From: Bacillus sp. FJAT-29814
GTDB taxonomy: Bacteria; Bacillota; Bacilli; Bacillales; Cytobacillaceae
DNA: 64,000 bases
Direction: 5' to 3'
NCBI RefSeq assembly: GCF_001510715.1
Contig: NZ_LMTJ01000005.1
Span: 438,642-502,641 of the forward strand
In this document: one piece after another, positions 24,510 through 33,687 of the stretch
Position numbering within the stretch: the first letter of the stretch is position 1
Layout of the letters: each line of letters starts with the position of its first letter
Position numbers and translations under genes: made by a program
Notes under the pieces: model-generated
Seen by the model: only the letters and a program-made list of their open reading frames with translations
What the model was told of the DNA's origin: nothing
The model's database searches: none

Positions 24510-24899
24510 ATTGAAATCATAAAAATAGTCGGCGTAGCTCTTATTGCCACTTTCCTTGCCTTAATCATTAAGGAACAAAAGCCAAATATTGCATTCCTCT
24601 TAATTGTCTTTGTCGGGAGTGCCATATTTATATTTTTGGTGGACAAGATTTATGAAATTATCCACATGCTCGAACGGCTGGCTATCAATGCCAAAGTGAA
24701 CTTGGTCTATATCGAAACGATTCTGAAGATAATCGGGATTGCCTATATTGCGGAGTTCGCCGTCCAAATCACCAAGGATGCTGGCCAGGGGGCGATTGCT
24801 TCCAAGATTGAACTGGCCGGTAAAATCATCATTCTCGCGATGGCGATTCCGATTTTGACAGTCTTAATCGAAACAATCATCAAACTGATTCCGAGCTAG
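24510..24899 (+). CDS. spoIIIAD: Stage III sporulation protein SpoIIIAD, probable ATT start
   Basis: About 129 residues. Homology begins at EIIKIVGVALIATFLALIIKEQKP, as in other SpoIIIAD proteins. The only initiation-like codon at that place is ATT at 24510, seven bases after AGGGGAGGG; an in-frame ATG upstream lies inside spoIIIAC and lacks a ribosome site. The rest is typical: membrane helices, TILKIIGIAYIAEFAVQITKDAG and a C-terminal helix. It is related to SpoIIIAC and shares the channel complex. Confidence 0.9.
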   Translation: MEIIKIVGVALIATFLALIIKEQKPNIAFLLIVFVGSAIFIFLVDKIYEIIHMLERLAINAKVNLVYIETILKIIGIAYIAEFAVQITKDAGQGAIASKIELAGKIIILAMAIPILTVLIETIIKLIPS

Positions 24900-24937
24900 C
24901 GTCGCCATTTTTTTCCTAAAAGTAGAGGTGTCCTAAA

Positions 24938-26137
24938 ATGAAGCAAAGGCTGCAGCTTATTCCGATATTGACCCTTTTATTGTTTATTTTCTATGCGCAA
25001 TCTGTCAAAGCTGCCGAAGAATCCACCCCGCCTTCAACCCCGACAGCGGCGCAGGACCTCGTAGATGCTCAGCTCGAAAACCTGGATTTGACCCAACTAA
25101 AACAATTTTGGCAGGATATTACCGATAAATATGGAGGCTTTCTTCCCGAAAGCCAGAAAGGGAGTCTTTACGACTTCATTAAAGGCGAGAAACAATTTTC
25201 TTTTAAACAATGGGGAATGGGATTTTTAAAGTTTATCTTCCATGAATTTGTAGCAAATGGAAAGTTGCTAGGTTCGTTAATCCTGCTTGCTGTTTTCAGC
25301 ATGTTTTTGCAAACGATGCAAAATGCATTTGAAAAAAGCAATATAAGTAAAGTGGCATATGCCATTGTTTATATGGTGCTGGTGATCCTGGCTCTTAACA
25401 GCTTTCATATCGCCATCACCTATACAAACGAAGCGATTGGCACGATGATATCCTTTGTTCTTGCCCTGGTTCCGCTGTTGCTGGCGTTAATTGCCGCCAC
25501 CGGAGGGCTGATATCTGCCGCGTTTTTCCATCCTGTCATTTTGTTCTTAATGAACATGAGCGGTTTGTTCATGCAATACATCATACTGCCGCTGTTGTTT
25601 TTAGCCACCTTGCTCAGCATTGTCAGCACGATGTCAGATCAATATAAAGTAACCCAGCTGGCCGCATTACTCAGAAACTGGAGCATCGGTTTGATGGGAT
25701 TATTTTTAACAGTATTCCTTGGGGTCATTTCCGTGCAGGGCGCATCGGCGGCGGTTACCGATGGAATTACGATTCGGACCGCCAAATTTATTACCGGCAA
25801 CTTTATCCCGGTAATTGGCAGAATGTTTACCGATGCCACGGATACCGTTGTCAGTGCCTCTGTCCTGTTGAAAAATACTGTAGGCATTGCCGGTGTAGCC
25901 ATCCTGCTGATTATCGTCGCCTTCCCGGCCCTGAAAATTTTAATGATATCGTTTATCTACAAGTTTGCTGCTGCCATCCTGCAGCCTCTTGGCGGCGGCC
26001 CGATTATTACCTGCCTGGATATTATCAGCAAGAGTGTGATCTATGTCTTTGCGGCACTGGGAATTGTCTCGCTTATGTTTTTTTTGAGTATCACTGTCAT
26101 CGTGGCGGCAGGAAATTTAACGATGATGATGCGATAG
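24938..26137 (+). CDS. spoIIIAE: Stage III sporulation protein SpoIIIAE
   Basis: 399 residues: signal peptide (LIPILTLLLFIFYAQSVKAAEE), a short outer part and then about eight membrane helices, with the family motif AGVAILLIIVAFPALKI and a Gly-rich QPLGGGPI. SpoIIIAE is the polytopic membrane core of the channel. Thirty-eight bases after spoIIIAD; GTAGAGGTG precedes the ATG. Confidence 0.95.
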   Translation: MKQRLQLIPILTLLLFIFYAQSVKAAEESTPPSTPTAAQDLVDAQLENLDLTQLKQFWQDITDKYGGFLPESQKGSLYDFIKGEKQFSFKQWGMGFLKFIFHEFVANGKLLGSLILLAVFSMFLQTMQNAFEKSNISKVAYAIVYMVLVILALNSFHIAITYTNEAIGTMISFVLALVPLLLALIAATGGLISAAFFHPVILFLMNMSGLFMQYIILPLLFLATLLSIVSTMSDQYKVTQLAALLRNWSIGLMGLFLTVFLGVISVQGASAAVTDGITIRTAKFITGNFIPVIGRMFTDATDTVVSASVLLKNTVGIAGVAILLIIVAFPALKILMISFIYKFAAAILQPLGGGPIITCLDIISKSVIYVFAALGIVSLMFFLSITVIVAAGNLTMMMR

Positions 26138-26152
26138 GGGTGCGTAGCTGAA

Positions 26153-26785
26153 ATGATGGAGTTTATAACCGAATGGGTAACGAATATCATTCTCTTTGTC
26201 CTGTTGACTGTTGTCATTGACATGCTTCTGCCCAATTCTAGCATGCAGAAGTATACAAAAATGGTGATGGGGTTATTGTTGATTGCAATCATTCTCACCC
26301 CGATCTTTAAAATCATATCGAAAGATTTTGAGGGCGCCATTGCGGCCATCCCTGATTATCAGGCACCTGGAGAAAAAAATATGAAAAATTTAATAGATTT
26401 GAAGAAAAAAGAAATACAAGCCTCCCAGCATGCATATATTTTAAAAGAAATGGCTGTCCAGCTAAAAAAGGATGCAGAGGGGGAATTGATGGAGCAATAC
26501 GGATTGGAGATCGCGAACATTGAATTTGAAACAGACGAAGAAATGGACATGGCAAACCCTGAAAACCTCCAAAAGGTAATCGTTCTTTTAAAGCATCCGG
26601 ACACGGGCAAAACGACAGTCGAAGCGATTAAACCGGTCGTCATTAATACGGAAACACCTCTTCCATCTAAAAAATCAACAGCGGAAGCAGAAAAGGTTGC
26701 AGCATTTTTATCGGAAAAATGGAATGTGACAAAAGGAAAAGTAGAGGTTTCGATTGAAGGGGGGATCAGGAACAAGAATGGATAA
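26153..26785 (+). CDS. spoIIIAF: Stage III sporulation protein SpoIIIAF
   Basis: 210 residues with two N-terminal membrane helices (VTNIILFVLLTVVIDMLLP and MVMGLLLIAIILTPIF) and a soluble ring-building-like domain in the intermembrane space. The start may be this ATG or the next codon, also ATG. It overlaps spoIIIAG by eight bases. Confidence 0.93.
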   Translation: MMEFITEWVTNIILFVLLTVVIDMLLPNSSMQKYTKMVMGLLLIAIILTPIFKIISKDFEGAIAAIPDYQAPGEKNMKNLIDLKKKEIQASQHAYILKEMAVQLKKDAEGELMEQYGLEIANIEFETDEEMDMANPENLQKVIVLLKHPDTGKTTVEAIKPVVINTETPLPSKKSTAEAEKVAAFLSEKWNVTKGKVEVSIEGGIRNKNG

Positions 26786-27428
26786 ACGATCAGGACCACT
26801 ATCATGGTTGAAAAAGTGGCTCAAATTGGACGAGAATGCTGAAAAAAAGCCGGGAAAAATGCAGTATATGCTTTTGGTGCTTTGCATTGGCACCGCGTTT
26901 ATGCTGGCAGGTAATATTCTTTTTAAACCTGAAAATAACTCTTCTGTCGCTCCAGCGGCAGCGGGTAAAGAGGCTGACACGGAAGACGTCGAAGCCTTCG
27001 GTATGAAAAAAAGTGCCGGAAATAAGACGATTGCCGAATATGAAGAAAAATATGAGGAGCGGCTAAAACAGGCCCTTGAAGAAATGCTTGGGGTAAATGA
27101 TGTGACCGTCGTTGTTAATATTGATTCAACCGACCGAAAGGTTTTTGAAAAGAACAGCAGCGTAAAATCCCAAACAACTGAGGAAGGAGACCGCGAAGGC
27201 GGTCAACGGAAAGTGCAGGAAACTTCCGAAGATGAACAACTTGTCATTATCAGAAATGGGGAAAAGGAAGTACCGATTGTGGTGGAGACCAAAAAGCCGA
27301 ATATTCGCGGGGTTCTGGTTGTAGCAAAGGGTGCCGATAATATTCAAGTAAAAAAATGGATTGTCGAGGCAGTGACGAGGGCTTTGGATGTACCAAGCCA
27401 CAGGGTAGCTGTCTTGCCTAAAAAATAA
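26778..27428 (+). CDS. spoIIIAG: Stage III sporulation ring protein SpoIIIAG
   Basis: 216 residues from the ATG giving MDKRSGPLSW. One membrane helix (MLLVLCIGTAFMLAGNILF) and an outer ring-building motif domain (LKQALEEMLGVNDVTVVVN ... VRGVLVVAKGA-like) interrupted by a charged beta-region, as known for SpoIIIAG, which forms the large 30-subunit ring. Eight-base overlap with spoIIIAF shows coupling. Confidence 0.95.
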   Translation: MDKRSGPLSWLKKWLKLDENAEKKPGKMQYMLLVLCIGTAFMLAGNILFKPENNSSVAPAAAGKEADTEDVEAFGMKKSAGNKTIAEYEEKYEERLKQALEEMLGVNDVTVVVNIDSTDRKVFEKNSSVKSQTTEEGDREGGQRKVQETSEDEQLVIIRNGEKEVPIVVETKKPNIRGVLVVAKGADNIQVKKWIVEAVTRALDVPSHRVAVLPKK

Positions 27429-27443
27429 AGGGGGAAGTTCTGA

Positions 27444-27989
27444 ATGCTATTGAAAAAACAAACAGTTTGGTTACTAACAATGTTAAGTTTAGTGGTTGTC
27501 TTATCAGTCTATTACATTACCTCACCGGAACAAAAAGCAAATGACCTCACTGCGGTGGAACAAAAGGGACAAAAACAAACCAAAACAAAACCGGAAGCGA
27601 AAGATGGCAAAACCGTTGTATCGACTGTTGCCGGTGACGTTGCATTTGAAGAACTGAGAATGCAGCTTGAGGAATCCAGGAGCAAGCAAAGGGAAGAATT
27701 AACAGAAACAATGGGGACAACGAGCCTGCCCGCTGATGACCGGTTAAAGGCAAAGGATGAGATTGATCGATTAAGGGATATTTCCCAAAAAGAAGAGTAT
27801 CTTGAGACGATGATTAAAGCAATGGGCTATGAGGATGCCCTTGTCAGAGCAGATGGAGAAAAGGTCAGCGTCACCGTTAAATCAAAGAAGAAGCATACTA
27901 AGGCTGAAGCAAATAAAATTATTCTGGAAGTGAAAAAAGAAATCAGTGACAGCAATTTCGTTGCCGTAACTTTTCAGCCGGCTAAATAA
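27444..27989 (+). CDS. spoIIIAH: Stage III sporulation protein SpoIIIAH
   Basis: 181 residues: N-terminal membrane helix (VWLLTMLSLVVVLSVYYI), a Lys/Thr linker and a C-terminal YscJ/FliF-like ring domain (EEYLETMIKAMGYEDALVR ... VTFQPAK). It binds SpoIIQ from the forespore and closes the channel between the two cells. Last gene of the operon, followed by a terminator. Confidence 0.96.
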   Translation: MLLKKQTVWLLTMLSLVVVLSVYYITSPEQKANDLTAVEQKGQKQTKTKPEAKDGKTVVSTVAGDVAFEELRMQLEESRSKQREELTETMGTTSLPADDRLKAKDEIDRLRDISQKEEYLETMIKAMGYEDALVRADGEKVSVTVKSKKKHTKAEANKIILEVKKEISDSNFVAVTFQPAK

Positions 27990-27996
27990 TGATTTT

Positions 27997-28029
27997 AAAA
28001 GGGAAGCTAACCATGCTTCCTTTTTTTTG
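27997..28029 (+). terminator. Terminator of the spoIIIA operon
   Basis: AAAAGGGAAGC pairs with GCTTCCTTTTT around a 7-nt loop, followed by an eight-T run. Confidence 0.9.
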
Positions 28030-28129
28030 CCCTGGTTTCCTACAGTCAAATTTCACTTTTTAATTAAAAAATATTAAGATAAAAAGTGAGGGCCTGGGTG
28101 AAATTGTTTACATGGTTGAAGGAAGGTTA

Positions 28130-28159
28130 TTGAACTTTTACAAAGTATTAAGGTATAGT
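28130..28159 (+). promoter_or_regulatory. Probable sigma-A promoter of accBC
   Basis: TTGAAC (28130-28135) and TATAGT (28154-28159) are 18 bases apart. The start point would fall near 28166, about 40 bases before accB. Confidence 0.6.
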
Positions 28160-28160
28160 A

Positions 28161-28177
28161 TTAGTATCTAGTCTTAA
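28161..28177 (+). promoter_or_regulatory. FapR-like operator at the accB start point
   Basis: TTAGTATCTAGTCTTAA agrees at 14 of 17 places by eye with the FapR consensus TTAGTACCTDRTACTAA. It overlaps the expected start point. FapR represses fatty-acid synthesis genes until malonyl-CoA rises, so a site before acetyl-CoA carboxylase genes makes sense. Confidence 0.45.
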
Positions 28178-28205
28178 AAAGTATTCCGAGGGGTGTAACC
28201 TAATT

Positions 28206-28718
28206 ATGTTAAAGGTACAAGAAATCAGAGAATTAATTAAATTAGTAGACCAATCAAGCATTGATGAATTTGTATATGAAAATGACGGTTCAAAAATCAA
28301 AATGAAGAAAAATGGCGGAGTAACCGTTACAGCAGTACAACCGGCAACACAGCCTGCTGTTCAAGCGGCTCCCGCTCCAATTCAACCAGTTTCCTCACCG
28401 CAAGCGGCGCCTATTGCTGCTGTCCAGGAAACAATCCAGGAATCGCCAAAAGCAGAAGCAGCAGATGAACAGGCTACCCTTCAAAAGATCACATCCCCGA
28501 TGGTTGGGACCTTCTACGCAAGCCCGAGCCCGGATGCAGATGCATATGTCAAGGTCGGGTCAAAGGTTTCAAAGGATTCCATCGTCTGTATCGTCGAGGC
28601 GATGAAGTTATTTAATGAAATCGAAGCGGAAGTAGACGGGGAAATTGTAGAAGTTCTCGCTAAAAACGGACAGTTAGTTGAATACGGACAGCCGTTGTTT
28701 TTAGTGAAGCCTGAATAA
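28206..28718 (+). CDS. accB: Biotin carboxyl carrier protein of acetyl-CoA carboxylase
   Basis: 170 residues: a helical N-terminal part, a Pro/Ala/Gln-rich flexible linker and a biotinyl domain with the attachment motif EAMKLFNE, whose lysine receives biotin. It carries the carboxyl group from AccC to the carboxyltransferase AccAD in the first step of fatty-acid synthesis. Start ATG at 28206 after GAGGGG. accC follows 12 bases later. Confidence 0.96.
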   Translation: MLKVQEIRELIKLVDQSSIDEFVYENDGSKIKMKKNGGVTVTAVQPATQPAVQAAPAPIQPVSSPQAAPIAAVQETIQESPKAEAADEQATLQKITSPMVGTFYASPSPDADAYVKVGSKVSKDSIVCIVEAMKLFNEIEAEVDGEIVEVLAKNGQLVEYGQPLFLVKPE

Positions 28719-28730
28719 GGAGCGTAACAA

Positions 28731-30086
28731 ATGATTAAAAAACTGTTAATTGCAAACAGAGGGGAAATTGCAGTTCGGATTATTCGTGCCTGCCGGGAAA
28801 TGGGGATTGAGTCTGTTGCTGTCTATTCTGAGGCAGACCGTGAAGCCCTTCATGTTCAACTGGCCGATGAAGCTTACTGTATTGGTCCCACTTCATCAAA
28901 GGACAGCTATCTGAATGTCACCAATATTATTAGTGTCGCAAAACTGACCGGTTGTAACGCGATTCATCCCGGCTATGGATTCCTCGCAGAAAATGCCGAT
29001 TTCGCCGAGCTATGCCGTGAGTGTAACATAACCTTTGTCGGGCCAAGTCCGGAGGCAATAACCAAGATGGGTACAAAGGACATTGCCAGGGAAACAATGC
29101 GCGAGGCAGGCGTACCGATTGTTCCTGGTTCAACCGGGATTATCAATGACATTGATGAGGCACTTGAACTTGTAGAAAAAATCGAATATCCAGTCATCAT
29201 AAAAGCAACAGCAGGCGGCGGCGGTAAAGGAATCCGCGTTGCCCGAGATGAACAGGAATTAGTAAAAGGGATTACTATTACCCAGCAGGAAGCATTGACC
29301 GCCTTTGGAAATCCAGGAGTTTATATTGAAAAATTTATTGAGGATTTCCGCCATGTTGAAATTCAGGTCCTTGGTGACAATTACGGTAACACGATTCATC
29401 TAGGAGAGCGGGATTGCTCCATCCAACGCCGGCTTCAGAAATTGCTGGAAGAAACACCTTCACCTGCCTTGGACGGAGAAATTCGCGCCGAAATGGGAAA
29501 TGCCGCAGTAAAAGCTGCAAAAGCAGTTGATTATTCAGGGGCAGGAACGGTAGAATTTATATATGACTACCGCAATCGCAAGTTCTATTTCATGGAAATG
29601 AATACCAGGATTCAGGTCGAACATCCTGTAACTGAAATGGTTACCGGAGTGGACCTCATTAAGGAACAAATTCGTGTGGCAAACGGTGAAAAATTAACAT
29701 TGACCCAGGCTGATGTCACGTTTAACGGCTGGGCAATCGAGTGCCGCATCAATGCTGAAAATCCTGAAAAGAACTTTCTTCCTTCAGCCGGAAAAATTAA
29801 GATGTACCTGCCTCCCGGAGGACTTGGTGTACGTGTTGATTCTGCCGCTTATCCCGGCTATTCCATACCTCCATATTATGACTCGATGATTGCAAAGGTC
29901 ATCACCTATGGAAGTACAAGGGATGAGGCGATTGCCCGTATGAAACGTGCCCTGAGCGAATTTGTTGTTGAGGGGATTCATACCACGATTCCGTTTCATT
30001 TAAAGCTCATGGAACATGAAAAATTCGTGGAAGGCGCGTTCAATACGAAATTCCTCGAGTTATACGATGTTATGAAGTCAGTTTAG
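28731..30086 (+). CDS. accC: Biotin carboxylase subunit of acetyl-CoA carboxylase
   Basis: 451 residues, standard length. ATP-grasp enzyme with [18 protein letters not shown] at the start, the Gly-rich loop [23 protein letters not shown] and the active-site [13 protein letters not shown]. It carboxylates biotin on AccB using bicarbonate and ATP. Co-transcribed with accB; yqhY follows 26 bases downstream as in B. subtilis. Confidence 0.97.
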   Translation: MIKKLLIANRGEIAVRIIRACREMGIESVAVYSEADREALHVQLADEAYCIGPTSSKDSYLNVTNIISVAKLTGCNAIHPGYGFLAENADFAELCRECNITFVGPSPEAITKMGTKDIARETMREAGVPIVPGSTGIINDIDEALELVEKIEYPVIIKATAGGGGKGIRVARDEQELVKGITITQQEALTAFGNPGVYIEKFIEDFRHVEIQVLGDNYGNTIHLGERDCSIQRRLQKLLEETPSPALDGEIRAEMGNAAVKAAKAVDYSGAGTVEFIYDYRNRKFYFMEMNTRIQVEHPVTEMVTGVDLIKEQIRVANGEKLTLTQADVTFNGWAIECRINAENPEKNFLPSAGKIKMYLPPGGLGVRVDSAAYPGYSIPPYYDSMIAKVITYGSTRDEAIARMKRALSEFVVEGIHTTIPFHLKLMEHEKFVEGAFNTKFLELYDVMKSV

Positions 30087-30112
30087 CCAAATAAGAACTG
30101 GAGGTGTTTTTG

Positions 30113-30520
30113 ATGAGTGAATTCAGTATTTTGGAAATGGATCAGGGAAGTAACAGTCTTGGCAAAATTGAAATTGCTCCTGAAGTAATTGAAGTGATTG
30201 CTGGGATTGCCGCATCCGAAGTGGAAGGTGTGTCCGGTATGCGCGGAAACTTCGCAGCTGGTGTTGTGGAGCGGCTTGGCAAAAAAAATCACGGTAAGGG
30301 TGTCAAAGTCGAATTAACTGAGACTGGTATCAAAATTGATGTGTATTGTGTCATGAAGTTCGGCATCTCGATTCCAACGGTGGCCGGCAAGATCCAAGAA
30401 AATATCCGCCAAGCCTTATTGAATATGACTGCTTTGGAGGCGGAAGAAGTTAACATTCATATTGTCGGCGTTCAATTTGAAACGCCAAAACAGGAAACGG
30501 TAATCGAAGAAGAAGTATAA
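30113..30520 (+). CDS. yqhY: Asp23/Gls24-family protein YqhY
   Basis: 135 residues from the ATG ten bases after GGAGG; a GTG nine bases earlier lies on the ribosome site. Typical Asp23 sequence: IEIAPEVIEVIAGIAASEVEGV near the start and ALEAEEVNIHIVGVQF near the end. In B. subtilis YqhY is needed for balanced acetyl-CoA carboxylase activity, fitting its place behind accBC. Terminator follows at once. Confidence 0.93.
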   Translation: MSEFSILEMDQGSNSLGKIEIAPEVIEVIAGIAASEVEGVSGMRGNFAAGVVERLGKKNHGKGVKVELTETGIKIDVYCVMKFGISIPTVAGKIQENIRQALLNMTALEAEEVNIHIVGVQFETPKQETVIEEEV

Positions 30521-30557
30521 AAAAACCAAAGGACCCTCTCCTTTGGTTTTCTTTTTT
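30521..30557 (+). terminator. Terminator after yqhY
   Basis: AAAACCAAAGGA pairs perfectly with TCCTTTGGTTTT around a 5-nt loop, followed by CTTTTTT. Confidence 0.92.
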
Positions 30558-30681
30558 ACTGACGCTTGTATGCGAATCCTGCTTACTTATGCTATTATTT
30601 TTATGCGTATAGTTAAATACTATATTTATGTATGAAAATATTCATAAAATAGCTAATTTCTCTAAAGGAGTTAAAGGTATA

Positions 30682-31080
30682 ATGAAAAGAAGAATAGCAA
30701 GGGAAAAGGCATTACAGGCACTTTTTCAAATTGATATCAGCAAAACAGAACCAACAGAAGCCATTGAGCATGTATTGGAGGGCAAGGCGGGTGACGACTA
30801 CCTTTCAAAGCTTGTCTTAGGAGTGACAGAGCAGCGGGAGGAAATTGACAAGCTAATTAGTGACAATCTCGAAAAATGGTCAATTGAACGATTAGCAGCT
30901 GTGGATCGCAACATTTTAAGAATTGCGGTTTATGAATTGAAGTTTTTTCAGCCTGAGATACCGGAAAATGTAATATTGGATGAAGCCATTGAAATTGCAA
31001 AAATATACGGAGATGACCAATCAAGCAAATTTATCAATGCAGTGCTTTCAAAGGTAAAACAAACGCTTATTCAAGAATAA
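30682..31080 (+). CDS. nusB: Transcription antitermination factor NusB
   Basis: 132 residues from the ATG giving MKRRIAREKALQALFQ, preceded by TTAAAGG; a longer frame upstream is not supported. The all-helical NusB fold is seen with WSIERLAAVDRNILRIAVYEL and NVILDEAIEIAKIYG. Binds boxA RNA with NusE for rRNA antitermination. folD starts 36 bases later. Confidence 0.96.
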   Translation: MKRRIAREKALQALFQIDISKTEPTEAIEHVLEGKAGDDYLSKLVLGVTEQREEIDKLISDNLEKWSIERLAAVDRNILRIAVYELKFFQPEIPENVILDEAIEIAKIYGDDQSSKFINAVLSKVKQTLIQE

Positions 31081-31116
31081 TTGATTGGGTCTTCTTCACT
31101 TAAGGGAGAGAAGAAA

Positions 31117-31971
31117 ATGACTGCTGTTATTATTAATGGTAAAGACATTGCCGCAAAAAAAAAGCTTGAAATTGCCAAAGAGGTTGAAGAATTAAAAAGT
31201 CAGGGCGTAACGCCGGGATTGGCGGTAATTTTGGTCGGAAACAATCATGCCTCACGTACATATGTGACGAATAAACAAAAGACATGTCAGGAACTGGGTA
31301 TGCATTCGCTGTTAATCGAAATGGCTGAAGAGGTGTCGGAGCAAGAGTTGCTCTCAAGGATTAATGAACTAAATAACGACCCGAAAATCCACGGGATTTT
31401 GGTTCAGCTCCCGCTTCCAAAACATATTGATGAAACAAAGGTCATTGAAGCCATTTCTCCTTTCAAGGATGTCGATGGGTTTCATCCAATTAATATCGGC
31501 AGGATGATGACGGGCCAAAATTCCTTTCTGCCGTGCACTCCCTATGGTATTATGGTGCTTCTTGAAGAGACGGGAATTTCTGTTGCCGGCAAGCATGCCG
31601 TTGTTGTCGGCAGAAGCAATATTGTCGGCAAGCCTGTAGGACAACTGCTCTTGAATCAACATGCAACGGTAACGTATTGCCACTCCAAAACAAAAGATTT
31701 AGTAAAACATACCAGCCAGGCAGATATCCTGATTGCTGCCGTTGGTATACCGAACTTTATTAAGGCCGAACATGTCAAAGAGGGCGCTGTTGTCATCGAT
31801 GTCGGTATTAACCGTAATGATGCTGGGAAGCTCTGCGGGGATGTTGCATTTGATGAAGTTAGCCAAAAATGCGGTTACATCACTCCTGTTCCTAAAGGTG
31901 TGGGTCCGATGACTATCACAATGCTAATGTACAATACCTTAAAATCTGCAGTTGAAAGCCTGAATCGCTAA
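31117..31971 (+). CDS. folD: Bifunctional methylenetetrahydrofolate dehydrogenase/cyclohydrolase FolD
   Basis: 284 residues from the ATG after AAGGGAGAG. Conserved motifs: active-site Y-x-x-x-K in [40 protein letters not shown], the NADP-binding [11 protein letters not shown] and the C-terminal [11 protein letters not shown]. Interconverts 5,10-methylene-, methenyl- and 10-formyl-THF in one-carbon metabolism. Confidence 0.97.
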   Translation: MTAVIINGKDIAAKKKLEIAKEVEELKSQGVTPGLAVILVGNNHASRTYVTNKQKTCQELGMHSLLIEMAEEVSEQELLSRINELNNDPKIHGILVQLPLPKHIDETKVIEAISPFKDVDGFHPINIGRMMTGQNSFLPCTPYGIMVLLEETGISVAGKHAVVVGRSNIVGKPVGQLLLNQHATVTYCHSKTKDLVKHTSQADILIAAVGIPNFIKAEHVKEGAVVIDVGINRNDAGKLCGDVAFDEVSQKCGYITPVPKGVGPMTITMLMYNTLKSAVESLNR

Positions 31972-31980
31972 TAAACAGAT

Positions 31981-32054
31981 TGTCCTTATCCGATTATGAT
32001 TAGTTTCTTCTTGGCTGACATAAGGAAGAGCTGACTATATAATGGATAAGGACA
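31981..32054. repeat. Inverted repeat enclosing the xseA promoter
   Basis: TGTCCTTATCC (31981-31991) and GGATAAGGACA (32044-32054) are perfect 11-base complements 52 bases apart; the right arm is followed by GTTTTATTCTT. A good promoter lies between the arms. As a terminator it would have an unusually long loop. Confidence 0.7.
32015..32043 (+). promoter_or_regulatory. Sigma-A promoter of xseA-xseB-ispA
   Basis: CTGACA and TATAAT with a 17-base spacer. The right arm of the surrounding inverted repeat follows the -10 box directly and would be at the start of the transcript. Confidence 0.75.
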
Positions 32055-32105
32055 GTTTTATTCTTAACAGATTAAACAATGGGTTCCAAAAGGAGTAACA
32101 TCGTT

Positions 32106-33464
32106 ATGCAGGAGCAACGATATTTATCTGTGCATGCTTTAACAAAATACATAAAAAGAAAATTTGATGCCGACCCGCATTTGCAGGATCTTCATGTCCG
32201 AGGCGAAATATCAAACTTTAAACAGCATTCGAGCGGCCATATGTATTTTACTTTAAAAGACGATAAGGCCAGAATTCTTGCGGTCATGTTCTCGAGTCAT
32301 TCCCGGGCGATGAAGTTTGTTCCGGAAAATGGGATGAAGGTTATCGTTAGAGGCGATATCACCGTTTATGAATCGAGCGGACAATACCAAATCTATATTA
32401 AAGAAATGCAGCCGGATGGTATCGGGGAACTGTTTCTGGCATTTGAACAATTAAAACAAAAGCTGGGAACGGAAGGATTATTTGCTGCCGAAACAAAAAA
32501 ACCATTGCCGGCTTTTCCAAAAACAGTCGGAGTAATCACATCCCCTACTGGTGCAGCCATAAGGGATATCATTACAACAATCAAAAGACGGTATCCGATT
32601 GCCACAATTATTGTCTTTCCAGCTTTGGTTCAAGGCGAAAATGCCGCCCCTTCGATTGCTGGGGCTATTGATAAAGCCAATAGAATGAGCGAAATAGATG
32701 TATTGATTGTCGGCCGCGGCGGTGGCTCCATTGAGGAACTGTGGGCTTTTAATGAAGAACTGGTAGCCAGGGCGATTTATGCCTCAAGGATCCCGATTAT
32801 TTCCGCAGTTGGGCATGAAACGGATTTTACCATTGCTGATTTTGTCGCTGATCTTCGAGCGCCCACACCAACTGGGGCCGCCGAATTGGCTGTTCCCCAT
32901 ATTGATGAACTGATGGACCGGGTGCTGCAGCGGCAAACAAGGCTCATTAGAGCAATGAAGGAAAAACTGCGCTTCGAAAGTGAACGGCTGGCCCGTATGG
33001 AAAGGTCGTACGCATTTCGATATCCAGAGCGGCTTTATGAACAAAAAATGGAACAGGTCGATAAACTGACAGAACTGCTTGTTCGCGGAACCACCCGAAT
33101 GTTTTCGAAAAAATCGGAACAACATGAAGTGCTTTATAAACGTCTGCAGCGCAATCATCCTAGTGAAGCGTTAACTGAAGCAAAAAAGCAACTTGAACGG
33201 ACACAAAAAGATATGAACAGGGCAATGCAACAAACCCTTGGGAAAAAACAAACAGATTTTGACCGGATCATTTCCACCTTGCAGGCTCTAAGTCCTTTGA
33301 AAATTATGGAACGTGGATACAGCGTAGCGTATACCAGCAATAACGGGTTAATTAAAAGTGTCAATCAAGTAAAGGTATCTGATCAGGTGCAGATTCAGCT
33401 GTCAGATGGAAGCCTTTTTTGTAAAGTGGAGAATATAAAGGAGAGCGAAAATAATGGCAAATGA
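32106..33464 (+). CDS. xseA: Exodeoxyribonuclease VII large subunit
   Basis: 452 residues from the ATG 11 bases after AAAGGAG. N-terminal OB-fold ([22 protein letters not shown]), the catalytic domain with [33 protein letters not shown] and [17 protein letters not shown], then a long coiled-coil. With XseB it degrades single-stranded DNA from either end. Overlaps xseB by 11 bases. Confidence 0.96.
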   Translation: MQEQRYLSVHALTKYIKRKFDADPHLQDLHVRGEISNFKQHSSGHMYFTLKDDKARILAVMFSSHSRAMKFVPENGMKVIVRGDITVYESSGQYQIYIKEMQPDGIGELFLAFEQLKQKLGTEGLFAAETKKPLPAFPKTVGVITSPTGAAIRDIITTIKRRYPIATIIVFPALVQGENAAPSIAGAIDKANRMSEIDVLIVGRGGGSIEELWAFNEELVARAIYASRIPIISAVGHETDFTIADFVADLRAPTPTGAAELAVPHIDELMDRVLQRQTRLIRAMKEKLRFESERLARMERSYAFRYPERLYEQKMEQVDKLTELLVRGTTRMFSKKSEQHEVLYKRLQRNHPSEALTEAKKQLERTQKDMNRAMQQTLGKKQTDFDRIISTLQALSPLKIMERGYSVAYTSNNGLIKSVNQVKVSDQVQIQLSDGSLFCKVENIKESENNGK

Positions 33465-33687
33465 GCAAACCATCTCGTTTGAAACGGCAATGTCGAAGCT
33501 TGAGAAAATTGTTGATAAGCTTGAGGCGGGAGATGTCCCTCTTGAGGAAGCAATCACTTACTATAAGGAAGGCATGGAACTTTCAAAGCTTTGTCATGAC
33601 AAGCTGAAAAATGTTGAGGAACAAATTACGAAAATCATAACGGAGGATGGACGTACAGATAATTTTTCTATTAATGAGGAGGAGTAA
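33454..33687 (+). CDS. xseB: Exodeoxyribonuclease VII small subunit
   Basis: 77 residues, the usual size, a two-helix hairpin with [26 protein letters not shown] and the FKEGM-like [12 protein letters not shown]. Coats the XseA coiled coil in the enzyme complex. Its stop overlaps the ispA start by one base, so the three genes are coupled. Confidence 0.96.
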   Translation: MANEQTISFETAMSKLEKIVDKLEAGDVPLEEAITYYKEGMELSKLCHDKLKNVEEQITKIITEDGRTDNFSINEEE

